Shown: positions 1-8,430, counted from the stretch's first letter. The stretch is DNA of 64,000 nucleotides from Planococcus soli (GCF_016881065.1 NZ_WXYN01000016.1:153012-217011), one strand, 5' to 3'. Translations and numbers: made by a program. The notes: generated by a model from the letters alone, not told the origin.

Positions 1-1
1 C

Positions 2-313
2 CAGCAAGTGCCTGCGGATGTTGTGGAAGCATCAAAAGCTTTCGGTTCAACCAAATGGCAGCTGCTGTATAAAGTGCAATTGCCTTTGGCGTTGCCTTCG
101 ATCATGGCGGGGGTTAATCAGACGATGATGCTCGCGCTTTCGATGGCGGTCATTGCATCGATGATCGGAGCCCCAGGCTTGGGATCGGTGGTATTAGAAG
201 GGATTTCTACTGTAAATGTAGGTCTTGGCCTGACAGGCGGGTTAGGAATCGTTGTGCTCGCCATTATCATGGACCGGATCACTCAAGGGTTGGTTCGGAA
301 AAATAAAAAATAA
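2..313 (+). CDS. opuAB: Glycine betaine/proline ABC transporter permease, 3' end only
   Basis: The reading frame is already open at the left edge, so only about 103 C-terminal residues are present. The fragment carries the typical permease segment of OpuAB/ProW-type importers: a [21 protein letters not shown] stretch matching the EAA loop that contacts the ATPase, followed by hydrophobic helices with [13 protein letters not shown]. In this family the protein forms the membrane channel of an osmoprotectant importer. The binding protein gene follows 20 bp downstream, in the OpuAA-AB-AC order; the ATPase gene should lie just outside the window. Assignment to OpuA rather than ProU is by this neighbour. 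Confidence 0.9.
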   Translation, partial: QQVPADVVEASKAFGSTKWQLLYKVQLPLALPSIMAGVNQTMMLALSMAVIASMIGAPGLGSVVLEGISTVNVGLGLTGGLGIVVLAIIMDRITQGLVRKNKK

Positions 314-333
314 AATAAAAGGGGAAATGAAAA

Positions 334-1206
334 ATGAAAAAGAGTTTATTTTTAGCAATAGTTGCATTGATGGTCGCCGTTTTGGCGGCTTGCGGTTCTG
401 ATACTGAAGAAACAGAAGAAGGCACTGCAGGTGCTGAGCAACAAACAATCTCCTTTGGTGTAACGCCATGGACAAGTACTGTACCGCCTACAAAAATTGC
501 AGGGCTAATTTTGCAGGACATGGGTTATGAAGTAGTCGAGACCAATGCTGATGCAGGCAGTGTTTATACTGGATTATCCCGTGGAGACCTTGATGTTTTC
601 ATGGATGCTTGGGTGCCGATGCACCAAAATTACCTGGATAAATACGAAGGCGATATTGAAAGCACTTCTGTAAGCTATCCGGAAGCAGAAACTGGCTGGA
701 CAGTTCCAGCATATATGGAAGACATAAATTCTCTTGAAGATCTGGAAGGACGCGAAGGCGAATTTGATAATGAGTTCTACGGCATTGAAGCTGGAGCAGG
801 CGCTACCATAGAAAGTGATGAAATCATTGAAACTTACGGATTTGATATGACGCAAGTGAGTTCTTCAGAAGGCGGCATGCTCGCTCAAGCCCAAAAGTTG
901 ATGGCTCAAGAAGAGCCGGTTATCTTTTATGGCTGGAGACCCCATACGATGTTCAATAAATTTGATTTGAAAGTATTGACCAATGAACAAGGATTTTTCG
1001 AAACTTCATCTGTTGAAGTCATCACCAACACTGAATTGAAGGATAATGCACCAGAAGCTTATGAATTTTTGAGCAATTGGAGCATTTCACTTGATGACGT
1101 AGAAGAAATGATTGTGAAGATTGAAGAAGGCGGAGAGCCTGAAGAAGTTGCCCAGGAATGGATCGACAACAATCAAGATAAAGTTGCCGAAATGACTGGC
1201 GAGTAA
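334..1206 (+). CDS. opuAC: Glycine betaine-binding lipoprotein
   Basis: Extracellular substrate-binding subunit (290 aa) of the osmoprotectant importer. A lipoprotein signal ends at LAAC with Cys20 as the lipidated residue, followed by an acidic, threonine-rich linker. The mature part begins ISFGVTPWTSTVPPTKIAG and includes VFMDAWVPMHQNYL, typical of OpuAC/ProX proteins that hold betaine in a tryptophan box. The start is supported by an AAAGGGGAAA ribosome site 6-10 bases upstream. It forms one unit with the upstream permease and ends in a strong terminator. Expected induction by high osmolarity is family knowledge, not seen here. Confidence 0.93.
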   Translation: MKKSLFLAIVALMVAVLAACGSDTEETEEGTAGAEQQTISFGVTPWTSTVPPTKIAGLILQDMGYEVVETNADAGSVYTGLSRGDLDVFMDAWVPMHQNYLDKYEGDIESTSVSYPEAETGWTVPAYMEDINSLEDLEGREGEFDNEFYGIEAGAGATIESDEIIETYGFDMTQVSSSEGGMLAQAQKLMAQEEPVIFYGWRPHTMFNKFDLKVLTNEQGFFETSSVEVITNTELKDNAPEAYEFLSNWSISLDDVEEMIVKIEEGGEPEEVAQEWIDNNQDKVAEMTGE

Positions 1207-1215
1207 GCAATAACG

Positions 1216-1260
1216 AGTGCATCCACTATTGTGCGAACAATAGTGGATGCACTTTTTCTT
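1216..1260 (+). terminator. Rho-independent terminator of the opuA operon
   Basis: A perfect 17-bp stem (1216-1232 with 1237-1253) with a 4-base loop is followed by a T-rich tract. Confidence 0.92.
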
Positions 1261-1310
1261 TTCTTTTGGCTTTGGCGGGTGTATGGTTTGAAAAAAGAAG
1301 GGGTGAAGAG

Positions 1311-1610
1311 ATGGAATTAATTGAAACTCCCTATGTATTGGGTGAGAAAAATAAGCATATTCAAAAAGTCTTAAATTTCGGTAAGACCCAAGTCGTCAAT
1401 ATGCAATTGCAAAAGGGAGAGAAAATTGCAGAGCATGATTCGATGGCCGATGTCCTTATCATCGTGCGAAGCGGAAAAGTTTCATTTGTTGTAGAAGGGC
1501 AGACGGTGGAAGCAGCACCTGATAATATTCTGCATATGAACCCGAAAGAGAAACATAGTCTTACTGCAGTCGAACCGAGCGACTTATTGGTACTGCAAAT
1601 TTCCCCATGA
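1311..1610 (+). CDS. Small cupin-domain protein
   Basis: A 99-residue protein made almost entirely of one cupin beta-barrel. It shows EKIAEHDSMADVLIIVRSG (His42) and NPKEKHSLTAVE (His82), placed like the two cupin motifs, but with fewer metal-binding residues than catalytic cupins. The start at 1311 is preceded by AAGGGGTGAAGAG. An upstream extension in the same frame lacks a ribosome site and runs into the opuA terminator. It stands alone between two terminators. The function is unknown; a sensor or small-ligand-binding role is possible but not shown. Confidence 0.75.
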   Translation: MELIETPYVLGEKNKHIQKVLNFGKTQVVNMQLQKGEKIAEHDSMADVLIIVRSGKVSFVVEGQTVEAAPDNILHMNPKEKHSLTAVEPSDLLVLQISP

Positions 1611-1646
1611 AAAAAAGCTCACGCTGACGATGCGTGAGCTTTTTTA
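1611..1646 (+). terminator. Rho-independent terminator after cupin gene
   Basis: AAAAAAGCTCACGC pairs with GCGTGAGCTTTTTT around a short loop; the stem starts directly after the stop codon. Confidence 0.9.
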
Positions 1647-1676
1647 TATTGAGATGCGCAGTTTGCGCTTTTCTTT

Positions 1677-1800
1677 GTTGTCCAGACTCCAGCGCCCAGC
1701 TCTTCGGGGTCATAAGCCAACCCGGCTATGCGGCAAAGAGCGCCGCTTCGCCGGTCTGTCTTATGCCCGTCAGAGCTACCCGGGCGCTTGCGCTTTTCTT
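1677..1800. repeat. Structured dispersed repeat, copy A
   Basis: About 124 bp, from GTTGTCCAGACTCCAGCGCC to GCGCTTGCGCTTTTCTT. It is followed head-to-tail by copy B and related, in the opposite orientation, to the copies at 46918-47235. A remnant of a further copy's end (TTTGCGCTTTTCTT) sits at about 1661-1674. The interior folds into nested hairpins (outer GCGCCCG/GGGCGC-type ends, CATAAG/CTTATG, a variable stem, GCGGC/GCCGC tip). No open frame with protein character was recognised. Confidence 0.85.
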
Positions 1801-1924
1801 AATTGTCCAGACTCCAGCGCCCAGGTCCTAGGGTCATAAGCTGCTCTGGCTGTGCGGCAAAGAACGCCGCTTCGCCAGAACATCTTATGCCCGTCGGACC
1901 TACCCGGGCGCTTCTGCTTTTCTC
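1801..1924. repeat. Structured dispersed repeat, copy B
   Basis: Second tandem copy with the same ends and fold as copy A. The middle stem differs in sequence (TTCTGGC with GCCAGAG, read on the minus strand) but keeps pairing. It ends two bases before the stop codon of the minus-strand gene at 1926. Confidence 0.85.
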
Positions 1925-1925
1925 T

Positions 1926-2642
1926 TTACCATTCAAAGTCTTCCGGGTATTCTGCTTGAACGGCAATTTCGTGGATCGGCTTTTTATGAGGTGTAGCCGC
2001 GGCGAGGACTTGGTTGCGAAAGGCTGTATAGTCCTGGTCCTGCACGGCGAGTTTCATGGCGATAGCTGATAGGCTTTGGGCCCGCTGCTGTTTGGTCATG
2101 CCGATGTATTTCAAGTTTAAAAGGTCCACATATTGGATAGCGTAATCATTCACTGTAACCGGCTGGTTGAAGGCTTTCACAATCAGATCAAACTCTTCCT
2201 TTGTGATATGTCCTTGCAGGCAGTCGAGAATCAATGACTGAAAGCGGAAAATGACTGGCAAGTGGACATCCCAAAGAGGATACTCTTTTTCTTGCTGATA
2301 AAATTTCACGAAATCCTTCAAGGCAATGGCGGAGTAAATCAATTCTGGCCACAGCACTTCAGTGGAAAAATAAATATTTTTGTCAGGTGCGATAAACTTG
2401 TGCTGCTTCATTGTGTGTTCGTGCAGACCGTTGAAAACGAAATCAACGTTGCGGTCTCCTTGAGCGGCATGGCGAATTTCGTAGGAAATTCCCAGAATCC
2501 GCATCCGCGACCCTTCGTAGCCATAATACTGGTCTTCCTGGCCGATCACCCGGTAGATGGCCTGGTTCAGCTCATCCAGATCGAAATAATCACCGCTTAT
2601 TTTAACACCTGTATGATTCGGCGTACTTTTCATGGTCAGCAT
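1926..2642 (-). CDS. Conserved hypothetical protein (about 238 aa)
   Basis: Soluble protein with no signal peptide or membrane segment. I do not recognise it firmly; the pattern GDYFDLDELNQAIYRVIG near the start and NYAIQY/LLNLKYIGMTKQQR-like helices near the end recall uncharacterised Bacillales proteins of the DUF6904 kind, but this is a weak impression. The ATG at 2642 is preceded by GAGGGGGAT at good spacing. It lies 13 bp downstream of rluF on the same strand, so the two are probably co-transcribed. Its 3' end abuts the tandem repeats. Confidence 0.75.
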   Translation of the reverse strand: MLTMKSTPNHTGVKISGDYFDLDELNQAIYRVIGQEDQYYGYEGSRMRILGISYEIRHAAQGDRNVDFVFNGLHEHTMKQHKFIAPDKNIYFSTEVLWPELIYSAIALKDFVKFYQQEKEYPLWDVHLPVIFRFQSLILDCLQGHITKEEFDLIVKAFNQPVTVNDYAIQYVDLLNLKYIGMTKQQRAQSLSAIAMKLAVQDQDYTAFRNQVLAAATPHKKPIHEIAVQAEYPEDFEW

Positions 2643-2655
2643 GTCAATATCCCCC

Positions 2656-3363
2656 TCAGCGTTTTGGTGTGTAGTCGAGTTGATTAAATAGCTCAGTGCG
2701 TTCTGCTTCGGTCAAATTGCGCCATTCACCGACAGGCAGGTCTTCTAATAGGATATTCATGATGCGGACACGCTGCAAATTCCGAACTTCGTAGCCAAGT
2801 GCCGAGCACATGCGGCGGATCTGGCGATTCAAACCTTGCCGTAATGTTAGCTTGAAAGTGTAAGTTGAAAGCTTGTCCGCTTTCGCTGGAAGCGTCTTGG
2901 TGTCAAGGATTTCCACCCCTTCTTCCATTTTTGCCAGAAAGGATTCCGTGATCGGCATGTCGACTTTGACGATATATTCCTTTTCATGTTCATTTTCAGC
3001 ACGCAGAATCTCATTGACGATATCGCCGTCATTGGTCAAAAGGATAAGGCCCTCTGAATCTTTGTCGAGGCGTCCAACATGAAAGATACGTTCAGAGTGA
3101 TTGACGAAATCGACAATGTTGCCTTCAATATGCCGTTCAGTTGTACTGGTGATTCCCACGGGTTTGTTTAAGGCCAAGTAGACATATTGCTGTTTGGGCT
3201 GTTCGATGAGTTTGCCGTCCACATGAACTTGGTCTCCGGCTTCGACTTTGCTGCCGAGCTCAGCGGGCTGCCCATTGATGGTAACACGCCCCGCCTCGAT
3301 AAATTTATCGGCTCCGCGCCGGGAAGTGATTCCTGTTTCGCTTAAAAACTTATTGATTCGCAT
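2656..3363 (-). CDS. rluF: 23S rRNA pseudouridine synthase, RluF-like
   Basis: 235 aa. Residues 1-50 form an S4 RNA-binding domain (MRINKFLSETGITSRRGADK). Residues about 60-225 form the RsuA/RluB/E/F catalytic domain, with motif GRLDKDSEGLILLTNDG holding the catalytic Asp100 and RQIRRMCSALGYEV near the C-terminus. Enzymes of this group isomerise uridine in 23S rRNA; RluF modifies U2604 in Escherichia coli. Target site by homology only. It heads a two-gene minus-strand unit and diverges from the aldehyde dehydrogenase gene. Confidence 0.92.
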   Translation of the reverse strand: MRINKFLSETGITSRRGADKFIEAGRVTINGQPAELGSKVEAGDQVHVDGKLIEQPKQQYVYLALNKPVGITSTTERHIEGNIVDFVNHSERIFHVGRLDKDSEGLILLTNDGDIVNEILRAENEHEKEYIVKVDMPITESFLAKMEEGVEILDTKTLPAKADKLSTYTFKLTLRQGLNRQIRRMCSALGYEVRNLQRVRIMNILLEDLPVGEWRNLTEAERTELFNQLDYTPKR

Positions 3364-3471
3364 AGTAGATTCCTTTCAATTCCTTATTTCCTGGTGTCGC
3401 TCTTATTATACATGAACAAGCAGAGTGAATAAAAAATATAGATGTTTCACAGTTGCATTTTTTAGATTAGT

Positions 3472-3500
3472 TTGACAATATAGAAGGGAAGCTGTTATTG
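3472..3500 (+). promoter_or_regulatory. Candidate sigma-A promoter of the aldehyde dehydrogenase gene
   Basis: TTGACA at 3472-3477, a 17-bp spacer and a weak -10 (TTATTG, 3495-3500). The perfect -35 box and correct spacing are the support; the -10 is poor. Confidence 0.4.
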
Positions 3501-3525
3501 ATGCGCCACGGTTTATGCAGAATAA

Positions 3526-3539
3526 TGTAAGCGCGTACA
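3526..3539 (+). promoter_or_regulatory. cre site (CcpA operator)
   Basis: TGTAAGCGCGTACA matches the cre consensus TGWAANCGNTNWCA at 13 of 14 positions and is a near-palindrome. It lies between the candidate promoter and the start codon at 3572, a position where CcpA blocks elongation. Confidence 0.7.
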
Positions 3540-3571
3540 TAACAGTAAATGAGAAAAAGGGAGAGATGGGC

Positions 3572-5092
3572 ATGGTCTATGCAGTTCCAAACACAGAAGG
3601 CTCGAAAGTTACGTTCAAAAACAGATATGAGAACTTTATAAACGGGGAATGGAAAGCACCGGTCAAAGGGCAGTATTTTGACAATGTCTCGCCAGTAACG
3701 GGCAAAAAGTTTACGGAAATTGCCCGTTCTACAGCTGAAGATGTCGAATTGGCCTTGGATGCGGCTCATGCGGCAAAAGACGGTTGGGGCAAAACTTCTG
3801 TAACAGAACGTGCCAACGCATTGCTGAAAATTGCAGATCGTTTGGAACAGAACCTGGAAATGTTGGCTGTTGCTGAAACTTGGGACAACGGAAAAGCTGT
3901 CCGCGAAACATTAAATGCCGATCTGCCTTTGGCAATTGACCATTTTCGCTATTTCGCTGGAGCGATTCGTGCACAGGAAGGTTCACTCAGCCAAATCGAC
4001 AACGACACGGTAGCCTACCATTTCCATGAGCCGCTTGGTGTTGTTGGCCAAATCATTCCGTGGAATTTCCCGATATTAATGGCTGTTTGGAAACTGGCTC
4101 CAGCTCTTGCTGCTGGAAACTGTGTAGTCCTGAAGCCTGCTGAGCAGACGCCGGCAAGCATTCTGGTATTGGCCGAGCTCATCGCTGATATCCTGCCTCC
4201 TGGAGTCTTGAATATCGTCAATGGATTTGGGCTTGAAACAGGGAAGCCGCTTGCCTCTAGTCCACGCATCAGCAAAATTGCGTTTACAGGCGAAACGACT
4301 ACAGGACGCATGATCATGCAGTATGCTTCACAAAACCTGATACCGGTAACGTTGGAACTGGGCGGAAAATCTCCAAATATCTTCTTTAAAGACGTCATGG
4401 ATCAGGACGATGCGTTCCTTGATAAAGCAATTGAAGGATTTGTCATGTTTGCCTTGAACCAAGGGGAAGTTTGTACATGCCCATCCCGCGTGCTGATCCA
4501 GGAAGACATTTACGACGAGTTTATGGAGCGTGCAATAAAGCGCGTGAAAGCAATCAAAACAGGCAACCCGCTTGATCCGGAAACGATGATGGGTGCACAG
4601 GCCTCCACCGAGCAAATGGAGAAAATCCAATCCTATTTGGATATCGGCAAACAGGAAGGCGCTAAAGTACTTGCCGGCGGCGACCGCAACCATTTGGAAG
4701 GTGAGCTGTCTGAAGGCTTCTATATCCAGCCGACAGTGTTCGAAGGCCATAACAAGATGCGCATTTTCCAGGAAGAGATTTTTGGGCCAGTCGTTTCTGT
4801 AACAACGTTTAAAACGAAAGAAGAAGCGCTTGAAATTGCCAATGATACGTTATATGGACTTGGCGCAGGGATTTGGACGCGCGACACTAACACCGCTTAC
4901 CGTTTCGGACGCGGCATCCAGGCAGGGCGTGTTTGGACAAACTGCTACCACCAATATCCTGCTCACGCAGCGTTTGGTGGATACAAAATGTCCGGTTTTG
5001 GTCGTGAAAACCATTTGATGATGCTCAACCATTACCAGCAGACGAAAAATATGCTGGTCAGCTACAGCGAAGACAAGCAAGGGTTCTTTTGA
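3572..5092 (+). CDS. NAD-dependent aldehyde dehydrogenase (AldB/ExaC/AcoD type)
   Basis: 506 aa, full length. The Rossmann/catalytic layout is intact: PWNFPILM (Asn166), LELGGKSPN (general base Glu262) and [11 protein letters not shown] with catalytic Cys301. The VCTCPSR signature is typical of the AcoD/ExaC group, which oxidises acetaldehyde and other short aldehydes to acids. The start at 3572 has AGGGAG eight bases upstream; an upstream extension of 19 codons in frame lacks a site. The DUF779 gene follows 54 bp later, a pairing common for this subgroup. The cre site at 3526 suggests repression on preferred sugars. Confidence 0.92.
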   Translation: MVYAVPNTEGSKVTFKNRYENFINGEWKAPVKGQYFDNVSPVTGKKFTEIARSTAEDVELALDAAHAAKDGWGKTSVTERANALLKIADRLEQNLEMLAVAETWDNGKAVRETLNADLPLAIDHFRYFAGAIRAQEGSLSQIDNDTVAYHFHEPLGVVGQIIPWNFPILMAVWKLAPALAAGNCVVLKPAEQTPASILVLAELIADILPPGVLNIVNGFGLETGKPLASSPRISKIAFTGETTTGRMIMQYASQNLIPVTLELGGKSPNIFFKDVMDQDDAFLDKAIEGFVMFALNQGEVCTCPSRVLIQEDIYDEFMERAIKRVKAIKTGNPLDPETMMGAQASTEQMEKIQSYLDIGKQEGAKVLAGGDRNHLEGELSEGFYIQPTVFEGHNKMRIFQEEIFGPVVSVTTFKTKEEALEIANDTLYGLGAGIWTRDTNTAYRFGRGIQAGRVWTNCYHQYPAHAAFGGYKMSGFGRENHLMMLNHYQQTKNMLVSYSEDKQGFF

Positions 5093-5146
5093 TACCACGG
5101 AACATCCAGCCCGTATTTTAAGGATTACCGGAAAGTAGGGATAGCA

Positions 5147-5509
5147 ATGGTCGAACGTGTAATTGCGACAGATGCTGCTATTGAATTGATCCAATTGCTG
5201 AAGGAAAAGCATGGGCCTGTTATGTTTCATCAATCCGGAGGCTGCTGTGACGGCAGTTCCCCGATGTGCTATCCGGAAGGTGATCTATTCATCGGGGATC
5301 AGGATATCTTGATGGGAGTCATCGGAGACAGTAAATTCTATATGCACAAAAACCAATTCGACTACTGGAGCCACACGCAGCTCATCATTGATGTTGTGCC
5401 GGGACGCGGAGGAATGTTTTCTTTGGAAGGCGTGGAAGGCAAACGCTTCCTGACCAGGTCAAGAGCGTTTACCACAGAAGAAACCAAGGAATTGCAGGAA
5501 CAGATTTAA
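5147..5509 (+). CDS. DUF779 family protein
   Basis: 120 aa, soluble, with a conserved cysteine cluster GGCCDGSSPMC (Cys33, Cys34, Cys41) and a conserved YWSHTQLIIDVVPGRGG segment. DUF779 genes are commonly found beside AldB/ExaC-type aldehyde dehydrogenases, as here. The cysteines suggest a metal- or thiol-dependent helper for that enzyme, but no biochemical role is established. It ends in a strong terminator and is likely co-transcribed with the dehydrogenase. Confidence 0.85.
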   Translation: MVERVIATDAAIELIQLLKEKHGPVMFHQSGGCCDGSSPMCYPEGDLFIGDQDILMGVIGDSKFYMHKNQFDYWSHTQLIIDVVPGRGGMFSLEGVEGKRFLTRSRAFTTEETKELQEQI

Positions 5510-5513
5510 AAGG

Positions 5514-5542
5514 GACCGGATGCAAATGCATCCGGTTTTTTA
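5514..5542 (+). terminator. Rho-independent terminator
   Basis: ACCGGATGCA/TGCATCCGGT stem with a two-base loop, followed by TTTTT. Confidence 0.92.
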
Positions 5543-5617
5543 ATGGCAATTAATGCTAAGAAAGTACGGAAAACCTTTATGCATCAAGGGTTTAAGGTAG
5601 AATTCGTGTTAGGAAAA

Positions 5618-5626
5618 TGGTATAAT
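5618..5626 (+). promoter_or_regulatory. Extended -10 promoter of the fic operon
   Basis: TGG-TATAAT, a consensus -10 with the TGN extension, lies 25 bases before the TTG start of the antitoxin. No good -35 is visible. Confidence 0.55.
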
Positions 5627-5651
5627 TTCAATACGAAAGGTGGTCATACAG

Positions 5652-5840
5652 TTGACGAAATTAGTGAACCGAGTTTCCCATGAACAAGCCAATCACGCGA
5701 TTTCCTGCGCTTCACATTCTCTAGTTACGGAAGGGTTTGACGTGACAAATGAGGATGAGAATTTCGTTCGGTCGGTATTGACTGGTGAGCGGACGGAAGC
5801 ACAATTCCATCAGGCCATCAAAAGGAAGTTCGATGTCTAA
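5652..5840 (+). CDS. Fic-associated antitoxin (VbhA/FicA-like)
   Basis: 62 aa when started at the TTG at 5652, which has AAAGGTGG eight bases upstream; a GTG at 5640 would overlap that site. The class I Fic-inhibitory motif (S/T)xxxE(G/N) is present as SLVTEG (Ser23, Glu27, Gly28). In this family the glutamate enters the toxin active site and blocks productive ATP binding. The next part (NEDENFVRSVLTGERTEAQF) resembles the VbhA C-terminal helix. It overlaps the toxin start by 8 bp, so translation of the pair is coupled with antitoxin first. Confidence 0.82.
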   Translation: MTKLVNRVSHEQANHAISCASHSLVTEGFDVTNEDENFVRSVLTGERTEAQFHQAIKRKFDV

Positions 5841-6423
5841 GTACCAGCATACCTCGATGTATTGCTACCCTGGAACCGATGTACTGATTAATCTGTTCGA
5901 TGTGCAGGATGAAGAAAAACTGAAGGATCTCGAGAAAGTTTACTCTCTGCTTCGCCTCTCGGAATTGCAGATACAGAAGCCGGCAGATCCACTGGATGTT
6001 CAAGCATTTCTAGCCATACATTATTATCTGCTTCAGGACGTCTACCCGTTTGCCGGGGAGTTGCGAAAAGAAATGATTTCCAAAGGATCCTCTTCTTTTG
6101 CTCACCCGAAACACATTGAGGTGCATTTGCTGAAAATTTTTGATGAGTTGAAAGCAGAGAATTACTTGAAAGAATTGCCGCGAAATCAGCTGATTTCACG
6201 GCTCGCTTATTTTTTGTCGGAATTGAATGCACTGCATCCTTTCCGCGAAGGCAATGGACGCAGTGTCCGTGAATTTGCACGGCAGCTTTTATTGAATGCC
6301 GGTTATCGGCTGGATTGGGAAAAAGTGCTGGAGCCTGCAGAAATTATCAATGCTTTTGTTGATTCGTTTAATAAAGACAATGATCGCCTGAAAGGGCTGT
6401 TGGATGAAATTATCACTCCATGA
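5833..6423 (+). CDS. fic: Fic-domain AMP-transferase toxin
   Basis: 196 aa. The Fic core motif HPFREGNGR lies at residues 135-143, complete, with the catalytic histidine and the phosphate-binding GNGR. The N-terminus YPGTDVLINLFDVQD and the flap region KGSSSFA (about 84-90) are typical of class I Fic proteins. Such enzymes transfer AMP to hydroxyl side chains; known class I toxins attack gyrase and topoisomerase IV, but the target here is not visible. The ATG at 5833 follows AAAGGAAG and overlaps the antitoxin stop. A terminator starts at the stop codon. Confidence 0.9.
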   Translation: MSKYQHTSMYCYPGTDVLINLFDVQDEEKLKDLEKVYSLLRLSELQIQKPADPLDVQAFLAIHYYLLQDVYPFAGELRKEMISKGSSSFAHPKHIEVHLLKIFDELKAENYLKELPRNQLISRLAYFLSELNALHPFREGNGRSVREFARQLLLNAGYRLDWEKVLEPAEIINAFVDSFNKDNDRLKGLLDEIITP

Positions 6424-6456
6424 AAATGCCAGCTGCTCGAGGAGCGCTGGCATTTT
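6423..6456. terminator. Bidirectional terminator between fic and the convergent gene
   Basis: AAAATGCCAGC pairs with GCTGGCATTTT; T-runs occur on both strands, serving fic and the minus-strand AAC(3)-like gene. Confidence 0.85.
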
Positions 6457-7266
6457 CTATTCGTTGGGATTAGGATGCTTCTGCAGCCAGTCGATGCCAA
6501 ATTCGATCAGGGGCTTCATTTCCACAAGCTGGGTTTGTGCCTGGCCTAACCGTCCTTTTGAAATATTGCCCGGAAAAGCTTTGGCGATTTCCGGAAAACG
6601 GTCTGAATCCATTTCGACGCAATCGTACGTCTGCCAAATGCGCTTCCCATTTTTTAAAACTGCTGCGCCCTGCGGAGAAGTAGAACGGTTTTCCTGAACA
6701 AATTCAGCATAATGAAGAGCTGTACACGAATCAAAGCCGACGCCAATGAAAAGGATCTTCACATTGGCCTGCAGCATTTTTGCGAGCGGCGACCGTTCTC
6801 CGAAAGAATCATCGATGGGTTGTTCACTCATCCAATCAGTCGCCTGGCTGCCCCAAGCGATAAATGAATGTGAAGGATGAGGACTCCGTATCGTCAATGG
6901 ATGGCGATGGAAAGATTCCGCGATTTTGCCCATGCCGCGCATACCGCTTAAGTGTGGATCAAATGCGGGCAGCTCGTCACGTATCGGCTGATGCCAATTT
7001 TCGGGAACCGGCGGCTCCATCCAGTATACAGGGTCTGAGTTGTCCGCAGACTGTGCGGGCATGACTAAGGTGCCCGTTTCAGTAATAGTTTCCATCAAGG
7101 CTTCTACGACCGCTTGAGCGCCTCCAGCGATCCATCCCATGGACTTCAGGGAAGAGTGGACCATTAATGCATCTCCGGCAGCAATGCCAAGCTGCTGAAG
7201 CTGTCGTTTTAATGTCGCTTTTGATTGGAATTCGGGTGTGTTTAAAATATTCAATAACTCTGACAT
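6457..7266 (-). CDS. Aminoglycoside N(3)-acetyltransferase family protein (YokD-like)
   Basis: 269 aa from the ATG at 7266, which follows GGAGGG; a longer frame to 7401 lacks a site. Antibiotic_NAT family signatures are present: ALMVHSSLKSMGWIAGGAQA, GTLVMPAQSADNSDPVYW and SFGERSPLAKML near residue 200. The family moves acetyl from acetyl-CoA to the 3-amino group of aminoglycosides. Chromosomal copies such as Bacillus YokD are not proven resistance genes, so native substrate and resistance are uncertain. Monocistronic. Confidence 0.87.
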   Translation of the reverse strand: MSELLNILNTPEFQSKATLKRQLQQLGIAAGDALMVHSSLKSMGWIAGGAQAVVEALMETITETGTLVMPAQSADNSDPVYWMEPPVPENWHQPIRDELPAFDPHLSGMRGMGKIAESFHRHPLTIRSPHPSHSFIAWGSQATDWMSEQPIDDSFGERSPLAKMLQANVKILFIGVGFDSCTALHYAEFVQENRSTSPQGAAVLKNGKRIWQTYDCVEMDSDRFPEIAKAFPGNISKGRLGQAQTQLVEMKPLIEFGIDWLQKHPNPNE

Positions 7267-7358
7267 AAAGTATCCCTCCGATTTCATTATATTATAAAGG
7301 AAAGCCTGCTGTTTTGGGTAACCCCCGCTGCAGGGTGATAGAGAAAGGAATGATGGCA

Positions 7359-7835
7359 ATGGAAGCAAGACCAATGAAAGAGTCAAGAACCATTCAGACA
7401 AAGTTGGTGCTCCCGCCGGACACCAATCATATGGACTCGATATTCGGCGGCAAGGTATTGGCTTATATCGATGAAATTGCAGGAATCACGGCGATGAAGC
7501 ATGCACGCCGCCAAGTTGTGGTAACTGCATCAATTGATTCAGTAGATTTTCTGTCTTCTGCACGTGTCGGGGATGTCCTGGAGCTTGAAGCAAATGTTAC
7601 TTCAACCGGACGGACTTCCATGGAGGTTTATGTACGTGTGAAATCGCAGAACCTACAAACAGGTGAAGAAAAGCTGACAACAGAATCGTTTTTGACGATG
7701 GTGGCGATGGGTGACGATGGCAAGCCGACGCCTGTCCCGCCTGTATTAGCCGAATCGGAAGGTGAAAAGCGCTTTTTTGAAACAGCCCCTGCCAGACGCG
7801 AACACCGGAAAATGAGAGTGAAAACGCCAAGATAA
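7359..7835 (+). CDS. Acyl-CoA thioesterase, hot-dog fold
   Basis: 158 aa, single hot-dog domain. NHMDSIFGGKVLAYIDEIAG matches the N-terminal active-site region of YciA/BACH-type acyl-CoA hydrolases, with the conserved Asn/Asp and Gly-Gly turn. It hydrolyses acyl-CoA to free acid and CoA; chain-length preference cannot be read. Three in-frame ATGs are close together; 7359 fits best to the AGAAAGGA site. The C-terminal 25 residues are basic. Monocistronic with its own terminator. Confidence 0.88.
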   Translation: MEARPMKESRTIQTKLVLPPDTNHMDSIFGGKVLAYIDEIAGITAMKHARRQVVVTASIDSVDFLSSARVGDVLELEANVTSTGRTSMEVYVRVKSQNLQTGEEKLTTESFLTMVAMGDDGKPTPVPPVLAESEGEKRFFETAPARREHRKMRVKTPR

Positions 7836-7840
7836 CAGAG

Positions 7841-7876
7841 AAAGGTGCATGGGTTTTATTCCATGCACCTTTTTAT
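7841..7876 (+). terminator. Rho-independent terminator
   Basis: AAAGGTGCATGG pairs with CCATGCACCTTTTT around an 8-base loop. Confidence 0.92.
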
Positions 7877-7887
7877 AATGAAAATTA

Positions 7888-8406
7888 TCATTGAGTTGTT
7901 TCAGTTTTGGATTTCACGTTTGCTAAAGCATTGCCTGGTTCACTGCTTATTACTGATAAGCTGCCGTCTGTTTCGAGGACGACTGCTTTCACTTTTTCAG
8001 TGGAGCCAAAACCGGTGTTGCGGATAGCCTGCAGGATTTCGATTTCTTTGATTCGTTCCTTTTTCATGGTACTTCTCAAAAATTGCCCATCGAGAAATAG
8101 CAAGCTTGGTTCTGATTTAATAATATTATTGAACCACTTGGAATGAACGGAAAAAAGCGTGAATAAATACTGCAAAAAGATCAATAAGGCAAATGCAGTC
8201 ATCCCTTCAAGAAGACTGATGCTGTTGTTCAATAGAACCGTGGCCAATGTTGAACCCAGAGCCACAGTTACCACCAAGTCAAAAGCATTTAATTTGGTTA
8301 AGGTCCGTTTGCCTGAGATGCGCAGAAAGATAATCAGTCCAACGTATGCAAGGAAACCGACTGTCACAATCCTGATAAAACTGTCGAGCGTAATTTCAAA
8401 CATCAT
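7888..8406 (-). CDS. DUF421 family membrane protein (YetF-like)
   Basis: 172 aa. Residues 1-85 hold three hydrophobic segments including the family signature LRISGKRTLTKLNAFDLVVTVALGS; the rest is a cytosolic domain with PSLLFLDGQFLRSTMKKERI. DUF421 proteins of Bacillus (YetF and relatives) include spore-membrane subunits linked to germination, while others have no known role. Start is GTG/ATG-ambiguous: ATG at 8406 or 8403, with GAAGGGGGC just upstream. Shorter than many relatives (about 200 or more residues), so the tail is reduced. Confidence 0.85.
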   Translation of the reverse strand: MMFEITLDSFIRIVTVGFLAYVGLIIFLRISGKRTLTKLNAFDLVVTVALGSTLATVLLNNSISLLEGMTAFALLIFLQYLFTLFSVHSKWFNNIIKSEPSLLFLDGQFLRSTMKKERIKEIEILQAIRNTGFGSTEKVKAVVLETDGSLSVISSEPGNALANVKSKTETTQ

Positions 8407-8430
8407 GTGCCCCCTTCTATTTTTATGAGT

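Noticed and set aside
1630-2069. Overlapping plus-strand ORFs across 1630-2069
   Set aside because: They lie in the tandem structured repeats and the antisense of the 1926 gene, have no ribosome sites and repeat the same peptides in different frames.
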